Both the position numbers and the translations under genes were made by a program. 64,000 nucleotides of DNA, taken from contig NC_065576.1 of NCBI RefSeq assembly GCF_937616625.2, positions 25,714,628 through 25,778,627 on the forward strand, read 5' to 3'. Numbering within the stretch: position 1 is the first letter of the stretch; the number at the start of each line of letters is the position of its first letter. The notes beneath the pieces were generated by a model. The model saw only the letters and a list, made by a program, of their open reading frames with translations, searched no databases and was not told where the DNA came from. Positions 13,510 to 26,717 of this stretch are shown here, piece after piece. The stretch comes from Mercurialis annua (Eukaryota; Streptophyta; Magnoliopsida; Malpighiales; Euphorbiaceae).

Positions 13510-14640
13510 ATATTACGCAAGGTGTGCGTGAAAAGTGACACTAGATTAGTATGTCGCATCTCAAGGCTCTTTAACGAGTCTTTCCGATTATCTAAAGCAT
13601 TGTTAGGTTATATTACACAAAGTATGCATGAAAAGTGACGCTAGATTAGTATGTCGCGTCTCAATTCTCTTTAACGCGTTGTTTCGATTAACTAAGCATG
13701 GTTAGGTTACATTACGAAAAGTGTGCGTGAAAAGTGATGCTAGATTAGTATGTCGAGTCTCAAGTCTCTTTAATGCGTCGTTCGATCACCATGCTTATCT
13801 CGCGTCAAAAGTCTCTTTAACGCGTCTTTCCGATTACCTAAGTATGGTTAGGTTATATTACAAAACCTGTTTGTGAAAAGTGACACTAGATTAGTATGTC
13901 GCATCTCAAGTCTCTGTAACGCGTCGTTCCTATTTCCTAAGCATGGTTAGGTTATATTACGCAAAGTGTGCCTAAAAAGTGTCGCTAGATTAGTATGTCG
14001 TGTCTCAAGTCTCTCTAACGCGATGTTCCTATTTCCTAAGCATGGTTAAGTTATATTAAGCAAAGCGTGCGTGAAAAATGACAATAACAGCGTATCAAGT
14101 CTCTCTAATGCGTCGTTCCGATTTCTAAGCATTGCGAAAAAGTGACACTAGATTAGTATTACTCGTCTCAAGTCTCAATAACGCGTGGTTTCGATTACCA
14201 TGCTATGTCGCGTCACATGTCTCTCTAACGCGTCATTGCGATTACCTAAGCATGATTAGGTTATAGTACGCAACGTGTGCGTGAAAAATGACAATATATT
14301 AGTATGTCGCGTCTCAAGTCAATTTAATGCGTCGTTCCGATTACCTAAGCATGATTAGGTTATATTACGCAAAGAGTGCGTGAAAAATGACAATTGATTA
14401 GTATGTCGCGTATCAAGTCTATTTAACGCGTCGTTCCCATTACCTAAGAATGGTTAGGTTATATTATGTAAAGTGTGCGTGAAAAGTGACGCTAGATTAG
14501 TATGTCTCGTTTCAAGTTTGTTTAACGCGCCGTTCTGATTACCTAAGCATGGTTAGGTTATATTACGCAAGGTGTGCGTGAAAGGTGACGCTAGATTAGT
14601 ATGTCGCGTCTCAAGGCTCTTTAACGCGTCGTTTCGATTA
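13510..14640 (-). repeat. Isolated copy of the 1.06-kb higher-order repeat
   Basis: This segment follows 60,410-61,550 almost base for base, including the TCTAAAGCATTGTTAGG monomer, the CGATCACCATGCTTATCT short unit, the GATTTCTAAGCATTGCGAAA deletion and the TCTCGTTTCAAGTTTG monomer. One difference is GACAATAACAGCGTATCAAG at 14,080, where the copy near 60,985 has GATTAGTATGTTGCG. It ends abruptly at orientation switch 4. Confidence 0.88.
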
Positions 14641-14652
14641 CCTACACGTTTG
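14636..14652. other. Orientation switch 4 (R to F)
   Basis: R sequence GTTTCGATTACCTA meets F sequence CTACACGTTTGAGAAACTTG, with CTA shared by both. The F side aligns with 63,093 onward (ACTACACATTAGAGAGACTT), which continues as an uninterrupted F array there. Block 11 therefore shows what the F side looked like before truncation. Confidence 0.87.
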
Positions 14653-17600
14653 AGAAACTTGTGACGCAACATACTAATCTAGCGTCACTTTTCATGCACA
14701 CTTTACGTAATATAACCTAACCATGCTTAGGTAATAGGAACGACGCGTTAGAGAGACTTGTAACACGACATAAGGATGGTAATCAAAACAACGCGTTAAA
14801 GTGACTTAAGACGCGCCTTACTAATCTAGAGACTTAAGATGCGCCTTACTAGTCTAGCGTAATATAACATAACCATGCTTAGATAACCGGAACGACGCGT
14901 TTAAGAGACTTGAGAGGCGACATACTAATCTATAGTCACTTTTCACGCACACTTTGCGTAATATAACCTAACCATGCTTAGGTAATCGAAACGACGCGTT
15001 AAAGGGAATTGAGACGCGACATACTGATCTATCGTCAGTTTTGCACGCACACTTTGCTTAATAAAACCTAGCCATCCGTAGGTAATCAGAATGACGCGTT
15101 AAAGAGACTGGAGATGTGACATACTAATCTAGCGTCAGTTTGCACACTTTGCGTAATATAACCTAACCGTAATCGGAACGACGCTTTAGCGAGACTTGTA
15201 ACGCGACATAAGCATGGTAATAAAAATGACGCCTTAAAGAGACATGAGACGCAATACTAATCTAGAGTCACTTTTTGCGCACACTTCACGTACTATATCC
15301 TAACCATGCTTAGTTAATCGGAACGACACGTTAAAGAGACTTGAGATGCGACATACTAATCTAGCGTCACTTTTTACGCACATTCTGCATCATATAACCT
15401 AACCATGCTTAGGTAATTGAAACGACTCGTTAAAGAGACTTGAGATGGGACATACTAATCTAGCGTCACTTTTCACGCACAATTTGGGTAATATAACCTA
15501 ACCATGCTTAGGTAATCGGAACAACGCGTTAAAGAGACTTCAGACGAGAAATATACTAATATAGCGTCACTTTTCACGCACACTTTGCATAAAATTACCT
15601 AACCATGCTTAGGTAATCGGAACTACACGTAAAAGAGAATTGAGACGCAACATACTAATCTCTTATCACTTTTCACGCACACTTTGCGTAATATAACATA
15701 ACCATGCTTAGATAATAAAAACGATGCGTTAGAGACACTTGTGATGCGACATAAGCATGCTAATCAAAACGACGGGTTAAAAAGACTTGAGATGCGACAT
15801 AGTAATCTAGCGTCACTTTTCCCGCACACTTTGCTTAATATACCTGAACCATACATATGTAATTGGAAAGACACTTTAAAGAGACTGCAGACGCGACATA
15901 CTAATCTAGCGTCACTTTTCACGAATACTTTGCGTAATATAATCTAACCATGCTTAGGTAATCGGAACAACGCGCTAGAGAGACTTGTGACGCGACATAC
16001 TAATCTAGCGTCACTTTTCATGCACACATTGCATAATATAACCTAACCATGCTTAGGTAATTGGAACGACGCGTTAGAGAGACCTTTGACGCGACATTAG
16101 CATGGTAATCGAAATGACGCGTTAAAGAGACATGAGACGCGCCATACTAATCTAGCGTCACTTTTTACGCACACTTTGCGTAATATAACCTAACCATGCT
16201 TAGGTAATCGGAACGACACGTTAGAGAGACTTGGGACGCAACGTACTAATCTAGCGTCACTTTTCATGCACACTTTGTGTAATAATATGACCTAACCATA
16301 CTTACGTAATCGGAACGACGCGTTAAAGAGACTTAAGACACGACATTAAATCTAGCATCACTTTTCACTCACAATTTGCATAATATAACCTAACCATGCT
16401 TAGGTAATTGAATTGGAACAACGCGTTAAAGAGACTTGCGACGCGACATACTAATCTAGCATCGTTTTTCACCCACACTTTGCATAATATAACCTAACCA
16501 TGCTTAGGTTATCGCAACGACGCGTTAAAAAGACTTGAGACGCGACATACTAATCTAGCGTCACTTTTCACGCACACTTTGCATAATATAACCTAACCAT
16601 GCTTAGGTAAGAAGAATGATGCGTTAGAGACACTTACAACGCGACTTAAGCATGCTAATTGAAACGACGGGTTAAAGATACTTGAGACGCGACATAGTAA
16701 TCTAGCGTCACTTTTCATGCATAATTTTCTAAATATAACCTAACCATACATAGGTAATTGGAAAGACGCATTAAAGAGACTTGAGACTCACCATACTAAT
16801 CTAGCGTCACGTTTCACGCACACTTTGCGTAAAGTAACCTAACCATGCTTGGGTAATAAAACGGCGCGTTAAAGATACTTGAGACGCGACATACTAATAT
16901 AGCGTCTTTTTTCACGCACTATTTGCATAATATAACCTGACTCAGGTAATGTGAACGATGCGTTAATGAGACTTCTGACGCGACATACTAATCTAGCGGC
17001 ACTTTTAACGAGCACTTTTGTAAAATAACCTAACCATGCTTAGGTAATCAGAACGACGAGTTAAAGAGACTTGAGACACAACATACATCTATTGTCACTT
17101 TTCACGCACACTTTGCGTAATATAACCTAATCATGCTTAAGTAATAAGAACAACGCGTTAGAGACACTTGTAACGCGACATAAGCATGCTAATCGAAACG
17201 ACGGGTTAAAGAGACTTGAGAGGCGACATAGTAATCTAGCGTCACTTTGAACGCACACTTTCCTTAATATAACCTAACCATACATAGGTAATTGGAAAGA
17301 CGGTTTAAAGAGATTAGAGACGCGACATACTAATCTAGCGTCACTTTTCACGAATACTTTGCGTAATATAACCTAGCCATTCTTAGGTAATCGGAACGAC
17401 GCGTTAGAGAGACTTCTGACACGACATACTAATCTAGCGTCACTTTTAAATCACATATTGCGTAATATAACCTAACCATGCTTGGGTAATTGGAATGACG
17501 CGTTAGAGAGACTTTTGACGCAACATAAGCATGGTAATTGAAACGACGCGTTAAAGAGACTTAAGATGCGCCATACTAATCTAGCGTCACTTTTTACGCA

Positions 17601-18054
17601 CACTTTACGTAATATAAATAACCATGCTTAGGTAATCAGAACAATGCGTTAAAGAGACTTCATTTGCGACATACTAATCTAGCGTCACTTTTCAAGCACA
17701 CTTTGCGTAATATAACCTAACCATGCTTAGGTAATCAGAACGACGCGTTAGAGAGACTTGGGATGCGAAAAACTAATCTAGCATCACTTTTCACGCACAC
17801 TTCGCATAATATAACCTAACCATGCTTTAGGTTATCGGAACGACGTGTTAAAGAGACTTGAGACACGACATACTAATCTAGCGTCACTTTTCACGCACAC
17901 TTTGCGTAAAATAACCTAACCATGCTTGGGTAATCAGAACGACGCGTTAAAAAGACCTAAGACGCGACATACTAATCTAGCGTCACTTTTCATGCACAAT
18001 TTGCGTAAAATAGCCTAACCATGCTTAGGTAATCGGAACGAGTTAAAGAGACTT
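14645..18054 (+). repeat. Satellite block 5, F orientation
   Basis: F-orientation array beginning with a broken monomer (CTACACGTTTGAGAAACTTG) and ending where TTAAAGAGACTTG meets the 22-bp junction repeat. Most of it is a longer version of block 3. Its first 900 bp and last 480 bp are both present, joined through about 190 bp, in block 11 at the end of the window. A doubled fragment near 14,800-14,860 (ACTTAAGACGCGCCTTACTA repeated with slight changes) is a rare marker. The open frame at 15,741-15,947 is satellite read-through. Confidence 0.95.
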
Positions 18055-18130
18055 GTATGTCGCGTTAAAGAAACTAGTATGTCGCGTTAAAGAAACTAGT
18101 ATGTCGCGTTAAAGAAACTAGTATGTCGCG
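18055..18130. repeat. 22-bp tandem repeat at the F-to-R junction
   Basis: A 22-bp unit (GTATGTCGCG followed by TTAAAGAAACTA) occurs three times without a mismatch at 18,055-18,120, with a fourth partial copy at 18,121-18,130 running straight into the R array. The first half matches the R strand (AGTATGTCGCG) and the second half the F strand (GTTAAAGAAACT, compare GTTAAAGAGACT). The unit is therefore itself an inversion joint, tandemly copied. Each internal joint carries ACTAGT. This is the only short tandem repeat of different period I found in the window. Confidence 0.92.
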
Positions 18131-18149
18131 TCTCAAGTCTCTTTAACGG

Positions 18150-18560
18150 GTCGTTCCGATTACCTAAGCGTGGTTAGGTTATATTACGCAAAGTGTGCGT
18201 TATAAATGACGCTAGATTAGTGTGTCGCGTCTCAAGTCTCTTTAACGCATCGTTCCGATTACCTAAGCATGGTTAGGTTATATAACGCAGAGTGTGTTTT
18301 AAAAGTGTTACTAAGTTTAGTATGTCGCGTCTCAAATCTCTTTGACGCATCGTTTCGATTACCTAAGCATGGTTAGGTTATATTACGCAAAGTGTGCGTT
18401 ATAAGTGACGCTAGATTAGTGTGTCGCGTCTCAAGTCTCTTTAACGCATCGTTCCGATTACCTAAGCATGGTTAGGTTATATAACGCAGAGTGTGTTTTA
18501 AAAGTGTTACTAAGTTTAGTATGTCGCGTCTCAAGTCTCTTTGACGCATCGTTTCGATTA
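18150..18560 (-). repeat. Duplicated two-monomer segment (199-bp period)
   Basis: GCTAGATTAGTGTGTCGCG occurs at 18,211 and 18,410, a 199-bp step. It alternates with a second monomer type carrying AACGCAGAGTGTGTTTTAAA and GTGTTACTAAGTTTAGTATG. An older single version of the pair lies at about 8,240-8,440. The duplication sits immediately next to the 22-bp junction repeat. Confidence 0.88.
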
Positions 18561-20354
18561 CCTAAGCATGGTTAGGTTATATTACGCAAAGGGTGCGTTA
18601 AAAGTGACACTAGATCAGTATGTCACGTCACAAGTCTCTTTGACGCGTCATTATGATTACCTAACAACGGTTAGGTTATTTTAGGTAAAGTGTGCTTGAA
18701 AAGCGACGCTATATAAGTATGTCGGATCACAAGTCTCTTAAACACGTCGTTCCGATTATCTAAGCACGGTTAGGTTATATTACGCTAAGTGTGCGTTAAA
18801 AGTGACTAGATTAATATGTCGAGTTACCAGTCTCTTTAACGCGTCGTTCTGATTACCTAACAATGGTTTGGTTATATTACGCACTGTGCGTGAAAAGTGA
18901 CGCTATATAAGTATGTCTCGTCACAAGTCTCTTTAACTCGTCGTTCTGATTACCTAAGCATGTTTAGGTTATATTAAGTAAAGTGTACGTGAAAAGTGAC
19001 GCTATATAAATAAGTAAGTCGCGTCACAACTCTCTTTAACGCGTCGTTCTGATTACCTAAGCATGGTTAGGTTACATTACGCAAAGTGTGCGTTAAAAGT
19101 GAGGCTCGATTAGTATATGGCGTCACAAGTGTCTTTAGCACGTTTGCCGATTACCTATGCATGGTTAGGTTATATTATGCAAAGTGTGTGTAAAAAGGGA
19201 CGCTATATAAGTATGTCGCTTCAAAAGTCTCTTTAACGCGTCGTTCCAATTACCTATGCATGGTTAATTTATATTACGCAAGTGTGCGTTAAAAGTAACG
19301 CTATACAAGTATGTTGCGTCTTAAGGTTCTTTAACGCGTCGTTCCGATTACGTAAGCATGTTCGGTTATGTTACGCAAAGTGTGCGTTAAAAGTGACGCT
19401 AAATTAGTATGTCGCGTCTAAAGTTTCTTTAACGCGTCATTCCGATTACCTAAGCATGGCTAGGTTATATTACGCTAAGTGTTCGTTAAATGTGATGCTA
19501 GATACAAGTCTCTTTAACGCGTCGTTCCGATTACCCTTTATGGTTAGGTTATATTACGCAAAGTGTGCGGTAGATAAGTTTGTCGCCTCACAAGTCTCTG
19601 TAACGCGACGTTCCGATTAGCTATAAGCATGGTTAGGCTATATTATGCAAAGTGGGCGTTAAAACTGACGCTAGATTATTATTCCGCGTCACAAGTCTCT
19701 TTAACACTCCGTTCCGATTACCTATGCATGGTTAGGTTATTTTATGCAAAGTATGCGTGAATAGGGACGCTATATAAGTATGTCGTGTCACAAGTCTCTT
19801 TAACGCGTCGTTCCGATTACCTCTAAGCATGGTTATATTACGCAAAGTGTCCTTGAAAAGTGATGTTATATACTTTATGTCGCGTCTCAAGTCTCTCTAA
19901 CGCGTCGTTCCGATTTCCTAAGCATGGTCAGGTTATATTACATAAAATGTGCGTGAAAAGTGAAACTAGATTAGTATGGGCGTCTCAAGCCTCTCTAACG
20001 CGTCGTTCCGATTTCCTCAGCATGGTTAGGTTATATTACGCAAAGTGTGCGTACAAAGTGACAGTAGATTAATATGGCGCGTCTAATGTCTTTTTAACGC
20101 GTCATTCCAATTACCTAAGCATGGTTTGGTTATATTATGCAAAGTGTGCGTGAAAAAGAACAATAGATTAGTATGTCGTGTCTTAAGTGCATTTAACGCG
20201 TCATTCCAATTACCTAAGCATGGTTAGGTAATATTACGCAAAGTGTGCGCGAAAAATGACAATATATTAGTATGTCGCATCTTAGATCAATCTAACTCAT
20301 CGTTCCGATTACCTAAGCATTGTTAGGCTATATTATCCAATGTGTACGTGAAAA

Positions 20355-23300
20355 GTGACGCTAGATTAGTATATCACGTCTCAAGTCTCTTTAACGCATC
20401 GTTTTGATTACCATGCTTATGTTGCGTCACAAGTCTCTCTAACGGGTCGTTCTGATTACCTAAGAATGGTTAGGTTTTATTACGCATTGTGTGCGTGAAA
20501 AGTAACAATAGATTAGTATGTCGCATCTCAAGTCTCTTTAACGCGTCGTTCCGATTACCCAAGAATGGTTAGGTTATATTACGCAAAGTGTGCGAGAAAA
20601 GTAATGCTAGATTAGTATGTCGATTCTCAAGTCTCTTTAACGGGTCGTTCCGATTACCTAAGCATGGTTAGGTTATATACTACGCAAGGTGTGCGTGAAA
20701 GGTGACGCTAGATTAGAATGTCCCGTCTCAAGGATCTTTTATGCGTTGTTCCGATTTCCTAAGCATGGTCAGGTTATATTATGCAAAGTGTGAGTGTAAA
20801 GTGAAACTAGATTAGTATGGGCGTCTCAAGTCTCTCTAGCGCGTCATTCCGATTTCCTAAGCATGGTTAAGTTATATTACGCAAAGTGTGCGTATAAAGT
20901 GACGCTAGATTAATATGGCGTGTCTAAAGTCTTTTTTACGCGTCTTTTCAATTACCATGCTTATGTCGCGTCAGAAGTCTCTCTAACCCATGGTTCCGAT
21001 TACCTAAGCATGGTTAGGTTATATTACGCAAAGTGTGCGTGAAAAATGATAATAGATTAGTATATCGCGTCTCAAGTCCATTTAATGCGTCGTTCCAATT
21101 ACTTAAGCATGGTTAGGTAATATTACGCAAAGTGTGCGTGAAAAATGACAATAGATTAGTATGTCGCGTCTTAGGTCAATCTAACTCGTCGTTCCAATTA
21201 CCTAAGCATGGTTTGGTTATATTATGCAATGTGTACGTGAAAATTGACATCGTGTCTCAAGTCTCTCTAATGGGTCGTTCCGATTACCCAAGAATTGTTA
21301 GGTTATATTGCGCAAAGTGTGCGAGAAAAGTAATGCTAGATTAGTATGTCGCATCTCCAGTCTCTTTAACGCGTCGTTCCGATTACCTAAGCATGGTTAC
21401 GTTATATTACGCAAGGTGTGCGTGAAAGGTGACGTTAGATTAGTATGTCGCGTCTCAAGGCTCTTTAATGCGTCGTTCTGATACCTAATCATGGTTGTCA
21501 TATTATGTAAAGTTTGCGTGAAATGTGATGCTAGATTAGTATGTCGCGTATCAAGTATCTTTAACGCGTCATTTCGATTACCATGCTTATGTCGCGTCAC
21601 AAGTCTCTCTAACGCGTCGTTCCGATTACCCTGGTTAGGTTATAGTATGCAAAGTGTGCGTGAAAAGTAACAATAGATTAGTATGTCGCATCTCAAGTCT
21701 CTTTCACGTGTCGTTCCGATTACCTAAACATGGTTAGGTTATATTACGCAAAGTGTGCGTGAAAAGTGACGCTAGATTAGTATGTCGCGTCTCAAATCTC
21801 TTTAACGCGTCGTTCAGATTACGTAAGCATGGTTAAGTTATTTATGCAAAGCGTGTGTCAAAAGTGACGCTAGATAATTATGTCGCGTCTCAAGTCTGTT
21901 TAACGCGTCGATCGGATTACCTAAGCATGGCTAGGTAATATTACGCAAAGTGTGCGTGAAAAGTGACGCTAGATTAGTATGTCGCGTCTCAAGTCTCTTT
22001 AACGCGTCGTTCCGATTAACTAAGCATGGTTATGTTATATTATGCAAAGTGTGCGTAAAAAGTGACGCTAGTTTAGTATGGCGCGTCTCAAGTCTCTTTA
22101 TCGCGTCGTTTCGATTACCATGCTTATGTCGCATCACAAGTCTCTTTAACGTGTTGTTCCGATTACCTAAGCATGGTTAGGTTATATTACGTAAAGTGTG
22201 CATAAAAAATGACATAGATTAGTATGTCGCGTCTTAAATCTATCTAAAGCGTCGTTCCGAATACCTAAGCCTTGTTAGGTTATTTTACGCAAGGTGTGCG
22301 TGAAAAGTGACGCTAGATTAGTATGTCGTGTCTCAAGTCTCTTTAACGCATCATTTTGATTACCATGCTTAGGTCGCATCACACATCTCTCTAACGTGTC
22401 GTTCCGATTACCTAAGTAGGGTTAGGTTATATTACGCAAAGTGTTCGTGAAAAGTGACGCTAGAATAGTATGTCCAATCTCAAGTCTCTTTAACGCGTCG
22501 TTTCAATTATCTACGCATAGTTAGGTTATATTGCGCAAAGTGTGTGTAAAAAGTGACGTTAGATTAGTATGATTCGTCTCAAGTCTCTTTAAAGCGTCGT
22601 TTTGATTACCATGCTTATCTCGCATCATTAGTCCCTTTAACGCATTGTTCCGATTACCTATGCATGGTTAGGTTATATTACACAAAGTTTGCGTGACAAG
22701 TGACGTTAAATCAATATGTCGCGTCTAAAGTCTCTCTAACGCGTCGTTTCAATTTCCTAAGCATGGTTAGGTTATATTACGTAAAGTGTGTGTGAAAAAT
22801 GACACTAGAGTAGTATGTCGCGTCTCAAGTCTCTCTAACGCGTCATTCCAATTTCCTAAGCATGGTCAGGTTATAATATGCAAAGTGTTCGTAAAAAGTG
22901 ACGCTTGATTAATATGGCGCGTCTCAAGTCTTTTTAACGTGTCGTTTAGATTACCATGCTTATGTTGCATCACAAGTCTCTCTAACGCGTCGTTCCGATT
23001 ACCAAAGTGTGCGTGAAAAGTGATGCTAGATTAGTATGTCGCGTCTCAATTCTATTTAACGCGTCGTTCCGATTACCTAAATGGTTAGGTTATATTACGC
23101 AAATGGTGAGTGAAAAGTGACGCTAGATTAGTATGTCGTGTCTCAAGTCTCTTTAACGTTTTTCCGATTACCTAAGCATGGTTAGGTTATTTACGCAAAG
23201 CGTGTGTCAAAAGTGACGCTAGATTATTATGCCGCGTGTCAAGTCTGTTTAACGTGTCGATCAGATTACCTAAGTATGGCTAGGTTATATTACACTAAGT

Positions 23301-24330
23301 ATGGGTGAAAAGTGACGCTAGATTAGTATGTCGTGTCTCAAGTCTCTTTAACGCGTCGTTCCGATTACCTAAGCATGATAAGGTTATATTACGCAAAGTT
23401 TGCGTAAAAAGTGACGCTAGATTAGTATGGCGCGTCTCAAGTCTCTTTAACGCGTCGTTTTGATTACCATGCTTATGTCGCGTCGCAAGTCTCTTTAGCG
23501 CGTTGTTCTGATTACCTAAGCATGGTTAGCTTATATTAAGCAAAGTGTGCATAAAAAATGACAGCAGATTAGTATGTCGCATCTCAAGTCGATTTACGCG
23601 TCGTTCAGATTACTTAAGCATGGTTAGGTTGTGCGTGAAAAAAGACAATTGATAAGTATGTCGCGTCTTAAGTCTATCTAATGCATCGTTCTGATTACCT
23701 AAGCCTTGTTTGGTTATTTTACGCAAGGTGTGCGTGAAAAGTGACGCTAGATTAGTATGTCGTGTCTCAAGTCTCTTTAACGCATCATTTCGATTACCAT
23801 GCTTAGGTCGCGTCACACGTCTCTCTAACGCGTCGTTCCGATTACCTAAGCAGGGTTAGGTTATATTACGCAAAGTGTGCGTGAAAAGTGACGCTAGAAT
23901 AGTATGTCCAATCTCAAGTCTCTTTAACGCGTCGTTTCGATTATCTAAGCATGGTTAGGTTATATTACGCAAAGTGTGTGTAAAAAGTGACGCTAGATTA
24001 GTATGATTCGTCTCAAGTCTCTTTAAAGCGTCGTTTTGATTACCATGCTTATTTCGCGTCACAAGTCTCTTTGACGCGTTGTTCCGATTACCTATGCATG
24101 GTTTGGTTATATCAGTATGTCGCATCTAATGTCTCTCTAACGCGCCGTTTCAATTTCCTAAGCATGGTTAGGTTATATTACGTAAAGTGTGCGTGAAAAG
24201 TGACACTAGAGTATAGTATGTCGTGTATCAAGCCTCTCTAACGCGTCGTTCCGATTTTCTAAGCAAGGTTAGGTTATATTACGCAAAGTGTGCGTAAAAA
24301 GTGACGCTAGATTAATATGGCACGTCTCAA
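20355..24330 (-). repeat. Inverted copy of block 1 (segmental duplication arm)
   Basis: Variant order in this segment, read in reverse complement, follows 1-4,137. Between about 2,319 and 3,367 the two copies pair with a constant coordinate sum of 24,499, meaning no net insertion or deletion over about 1 kb. Other pairs are the CCATGGG-type marker near 3,506 and 20,990, and the ACTATACTCTAGTG / CACTAGAGTATAGT marker near 115 and 24,220. Near the left window edge a local duplication in block 1 shifts the register by about 170-200 bp. Confidence 0.88.
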
Positions 24331-26717
24331 GTCTTTTTAACGCGTCGTTTCGATTATCATGCTTATGTCGCATCACAAGTCTCTCTAACGCGTCATTCCG
24401 ATTACCAAAGTGTGCGTGAAAAATGACAATAGATTAGTATGTCGCGACTCAAGTCCATTTAACGAGTCGTTCCAATTACTTAAGCATGGTTAGGTTATAT
24501 TACGTAAAGTGTGCGTGAAAAATGACAATAGATTAGTATGTCACGACTTAAGTCTATCTAACTCGTCGTTCTGATTACCTTAGCATGGCTAGGTTATATT
24601 ATGCAATGTGTACGTGAAAAGTGATGCTAGATTAGTATGTCGCGTCTCAAGTCTCTTTAACATGTTGTTTTGATTACCATACTTATGTCGTCTCACAAGT
24701 CTCTCTAATGGGTTGTTCAGATTACCTAAGAATGGTTAGGCTATATTACGCAGAGTGTGCGTGAAAATTAACAATTGATTAGTATGTCGTGTCTCAAGTC
24801 TCTTTAACGCGTCGTTCCGATTATCCAAGCATGGTTAGGTTATATTACGCAAGGTGTGCGTGAAAGGTGACGCTAGATTAGAATGTCCCGTCTCAAGGCT
24901 CTTTAATGCATTGTTCCGATTACCTAAATATGGTTGTTATATTATGCAAAGTTAACGTGAAAAGTGACGCTAGATTAGTATGTCGCGTCTCAACTGTCAT
25001 TAACGCGTCATTTCGATTACCATGCTTATGGTGCGTCACAAGTCTCTCTAACACGTCGTTCCGATTAACGTAAGCATGGTTAGGTTATAGTACGTAAAGT
25101 GTGCGTGAAAAGTAACAATAGATTAGTATGTCACGTCTCAAGTCTCTTTAACGCGTCGTTACGATTACCTAAGTATGGTTAGGTTATATTACGCAAAGTG
25201 TGCGTGAAAAGTGACTAGATTAGTATTTCGCGTCTTACATCTCTTTAACGCGTCGTTCCAATTACCTAAGTATGGTTAGGTTATTTACGCAAAGCGTGTG
25301 TCAGAACTGACGCTAGAATAGTATGTCGCGTCTCAAGTCTGTTTAACGCATCATTCCGACCTAAGCATGGTTAGGTTAGATTAAGCAAAGTGTGCGTGAA
25401 AAGGGACACTAGACTAGTATGTCGCGTCTCAAGTCTCTTTAACGCGTCATTCCGATTACCTAAGCATGGTTAGGTTATATTACGCAAAGTGTGCGTAAAA
25501 AGTGATGCTAGATTCGTATGGCGCGTCTCAAGTCTCTTTAACGCTTTGTTTCGATTACCATGCTTATATCGCGTCACAAGTCTCTAACGCGTTGTTCCGA
25601 TTACCTAAGCATGCTTAGGTTATATTACGCAAAGTGTGCGTAAAAAATGACAATAGATTAGTATGTCGTGCCTCAAGTCTATTTAACGCGTCGTTCCGAT
25701 TACCCATACATGGTTAGGTTATATTACGCAAAGTGTGCGTGATAAATGACAATAGATATTAGTATGTCGTGTCTTTAGTCTATCTAACGCGTTGTTCCGA
25801 TTACCTATGCATGGTTTGGTTATATTACAAAAGGTGTGCGTAAAAAGTGACGCTAGATTAGTATGTCGTGTCACAAGTCTTTTAAACGCATCGTTTCGAT
25901 TACCATGCTTAGGTCGCGTCACACGTCTCTCTAAGGCGTCGTTCCGATCACCTAAGCATGGTTAGGTTAAATTACCCAAAGTGTGCGTGAAAAGTGACGC
26001 TAGATTAGTATGTCCAGTCTCAATTCTCATTAACGCGTCGTTTCGATAATCTAAGCATGGTTAGGTTTCTCTTTAAAGTGTCGTTTCGATTACCATGCTT
26101 ATCTCGCATCACAAGTCTCATTAACGCGTTGTTCCGATTACATAATCATGGTTAAGTTATATCAAGCAAAGTGTGCCTGAAAAGTTACGTTAGATTAGTA
26201 TGTTGCGTCTCAAGTCTTTCTAACACGTCGTTTCAATTTCCTAAGCATGGTTAGGTTATATTACGCAAAATGTGCGTGAGAAGTGACGCTAGATTAGTAT
26301 GTCGCGTCTCAAGTCTCTTTAACGCGTCGTTTCGATTACCTAAGCATGGTTAGGTTATATTACACAAAATGTGCGTAAAAAGTGACGCTAGATTAAAATG
26401 GCGCGTCTCAAGTTTCTTTAACGCGTCGTTTCGATTACCATGCTTATGCCGCGTCACAAGTCTCTTTAACGCGTTGTTCCGATTATCAAAGCATGGTTTG
26501 GTTATATTACGCAAAGTGTGCGCAAAAAATAACAATTGATTGGTATGTCGCGTCTCAATTCTATTTACGCGTCGTTCCGATTAGCTAAGTATGGTTAGAT
26601 TATATAACGCAGAGTGTGTTTTAAAAGTGTTGCTAGTTTAGTATGTCGCGTCTCAAGTCTGGTTAGGTTATATATTACGTAAAGTGTGAGTGAAAAGTGA
26701 CACTAGAGTAGTATGTC

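Larger units (their letters stand above)
7512..14644 (-). repeat. Satellite block 4, R orientation
   Basis: R-orientation array in two parts. About 7,512-9,700 is rich in the variant pairing GCGTTAAAAGTGAC and CGCTATATAAGTATGTCG and has almost no 48-bp units. About 9,700-14,644 is the more standard mixture, with GTGAAAAATGACAATAGATT (type B) monomers and regular short units. The part at 8,230-10,100 matches 18,150-20,090, and 13,510-14,640 matches 60,410-61,550. An almost exact 98-bp duplication lies at 8,791-8,986. Open frames at 9,661-9,879 and 9,806-10,003 are satellite translations. No unique sequence is seen. Confidence 0.95.
14880..20090. repeat. Direct duplication partner of about 4,920-10,100
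   Basis: Both copies go from F through a switch into R. Paired markers include the GGGAATTGAGACGCG monomer (5,044 and 15,004), the CATGCTAATC short unit (5,708 and 15,750), the CTAACAGTGG / CTAACAACGG monomer (8,518 and 18,660) and the frames near 9,806 and 19,860. The offset grows from about 9,960 to 10,190 within the F part, mainly because two monomers are missing from the first copy near 6,100. The R part near the switch has been rearranged: the 7.5-8.2 kb material has its closest match near 19.5-19.7 kb. Confidence 0.8.

Noticed and set aside
18055..18130. Site-specific recombination or attachment site
   Set aside because: The 22-bp repeats are made entirely of monomer fragments in two orientations and there is no recombinase nearby. 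A template-switch product is a simpler explanation.
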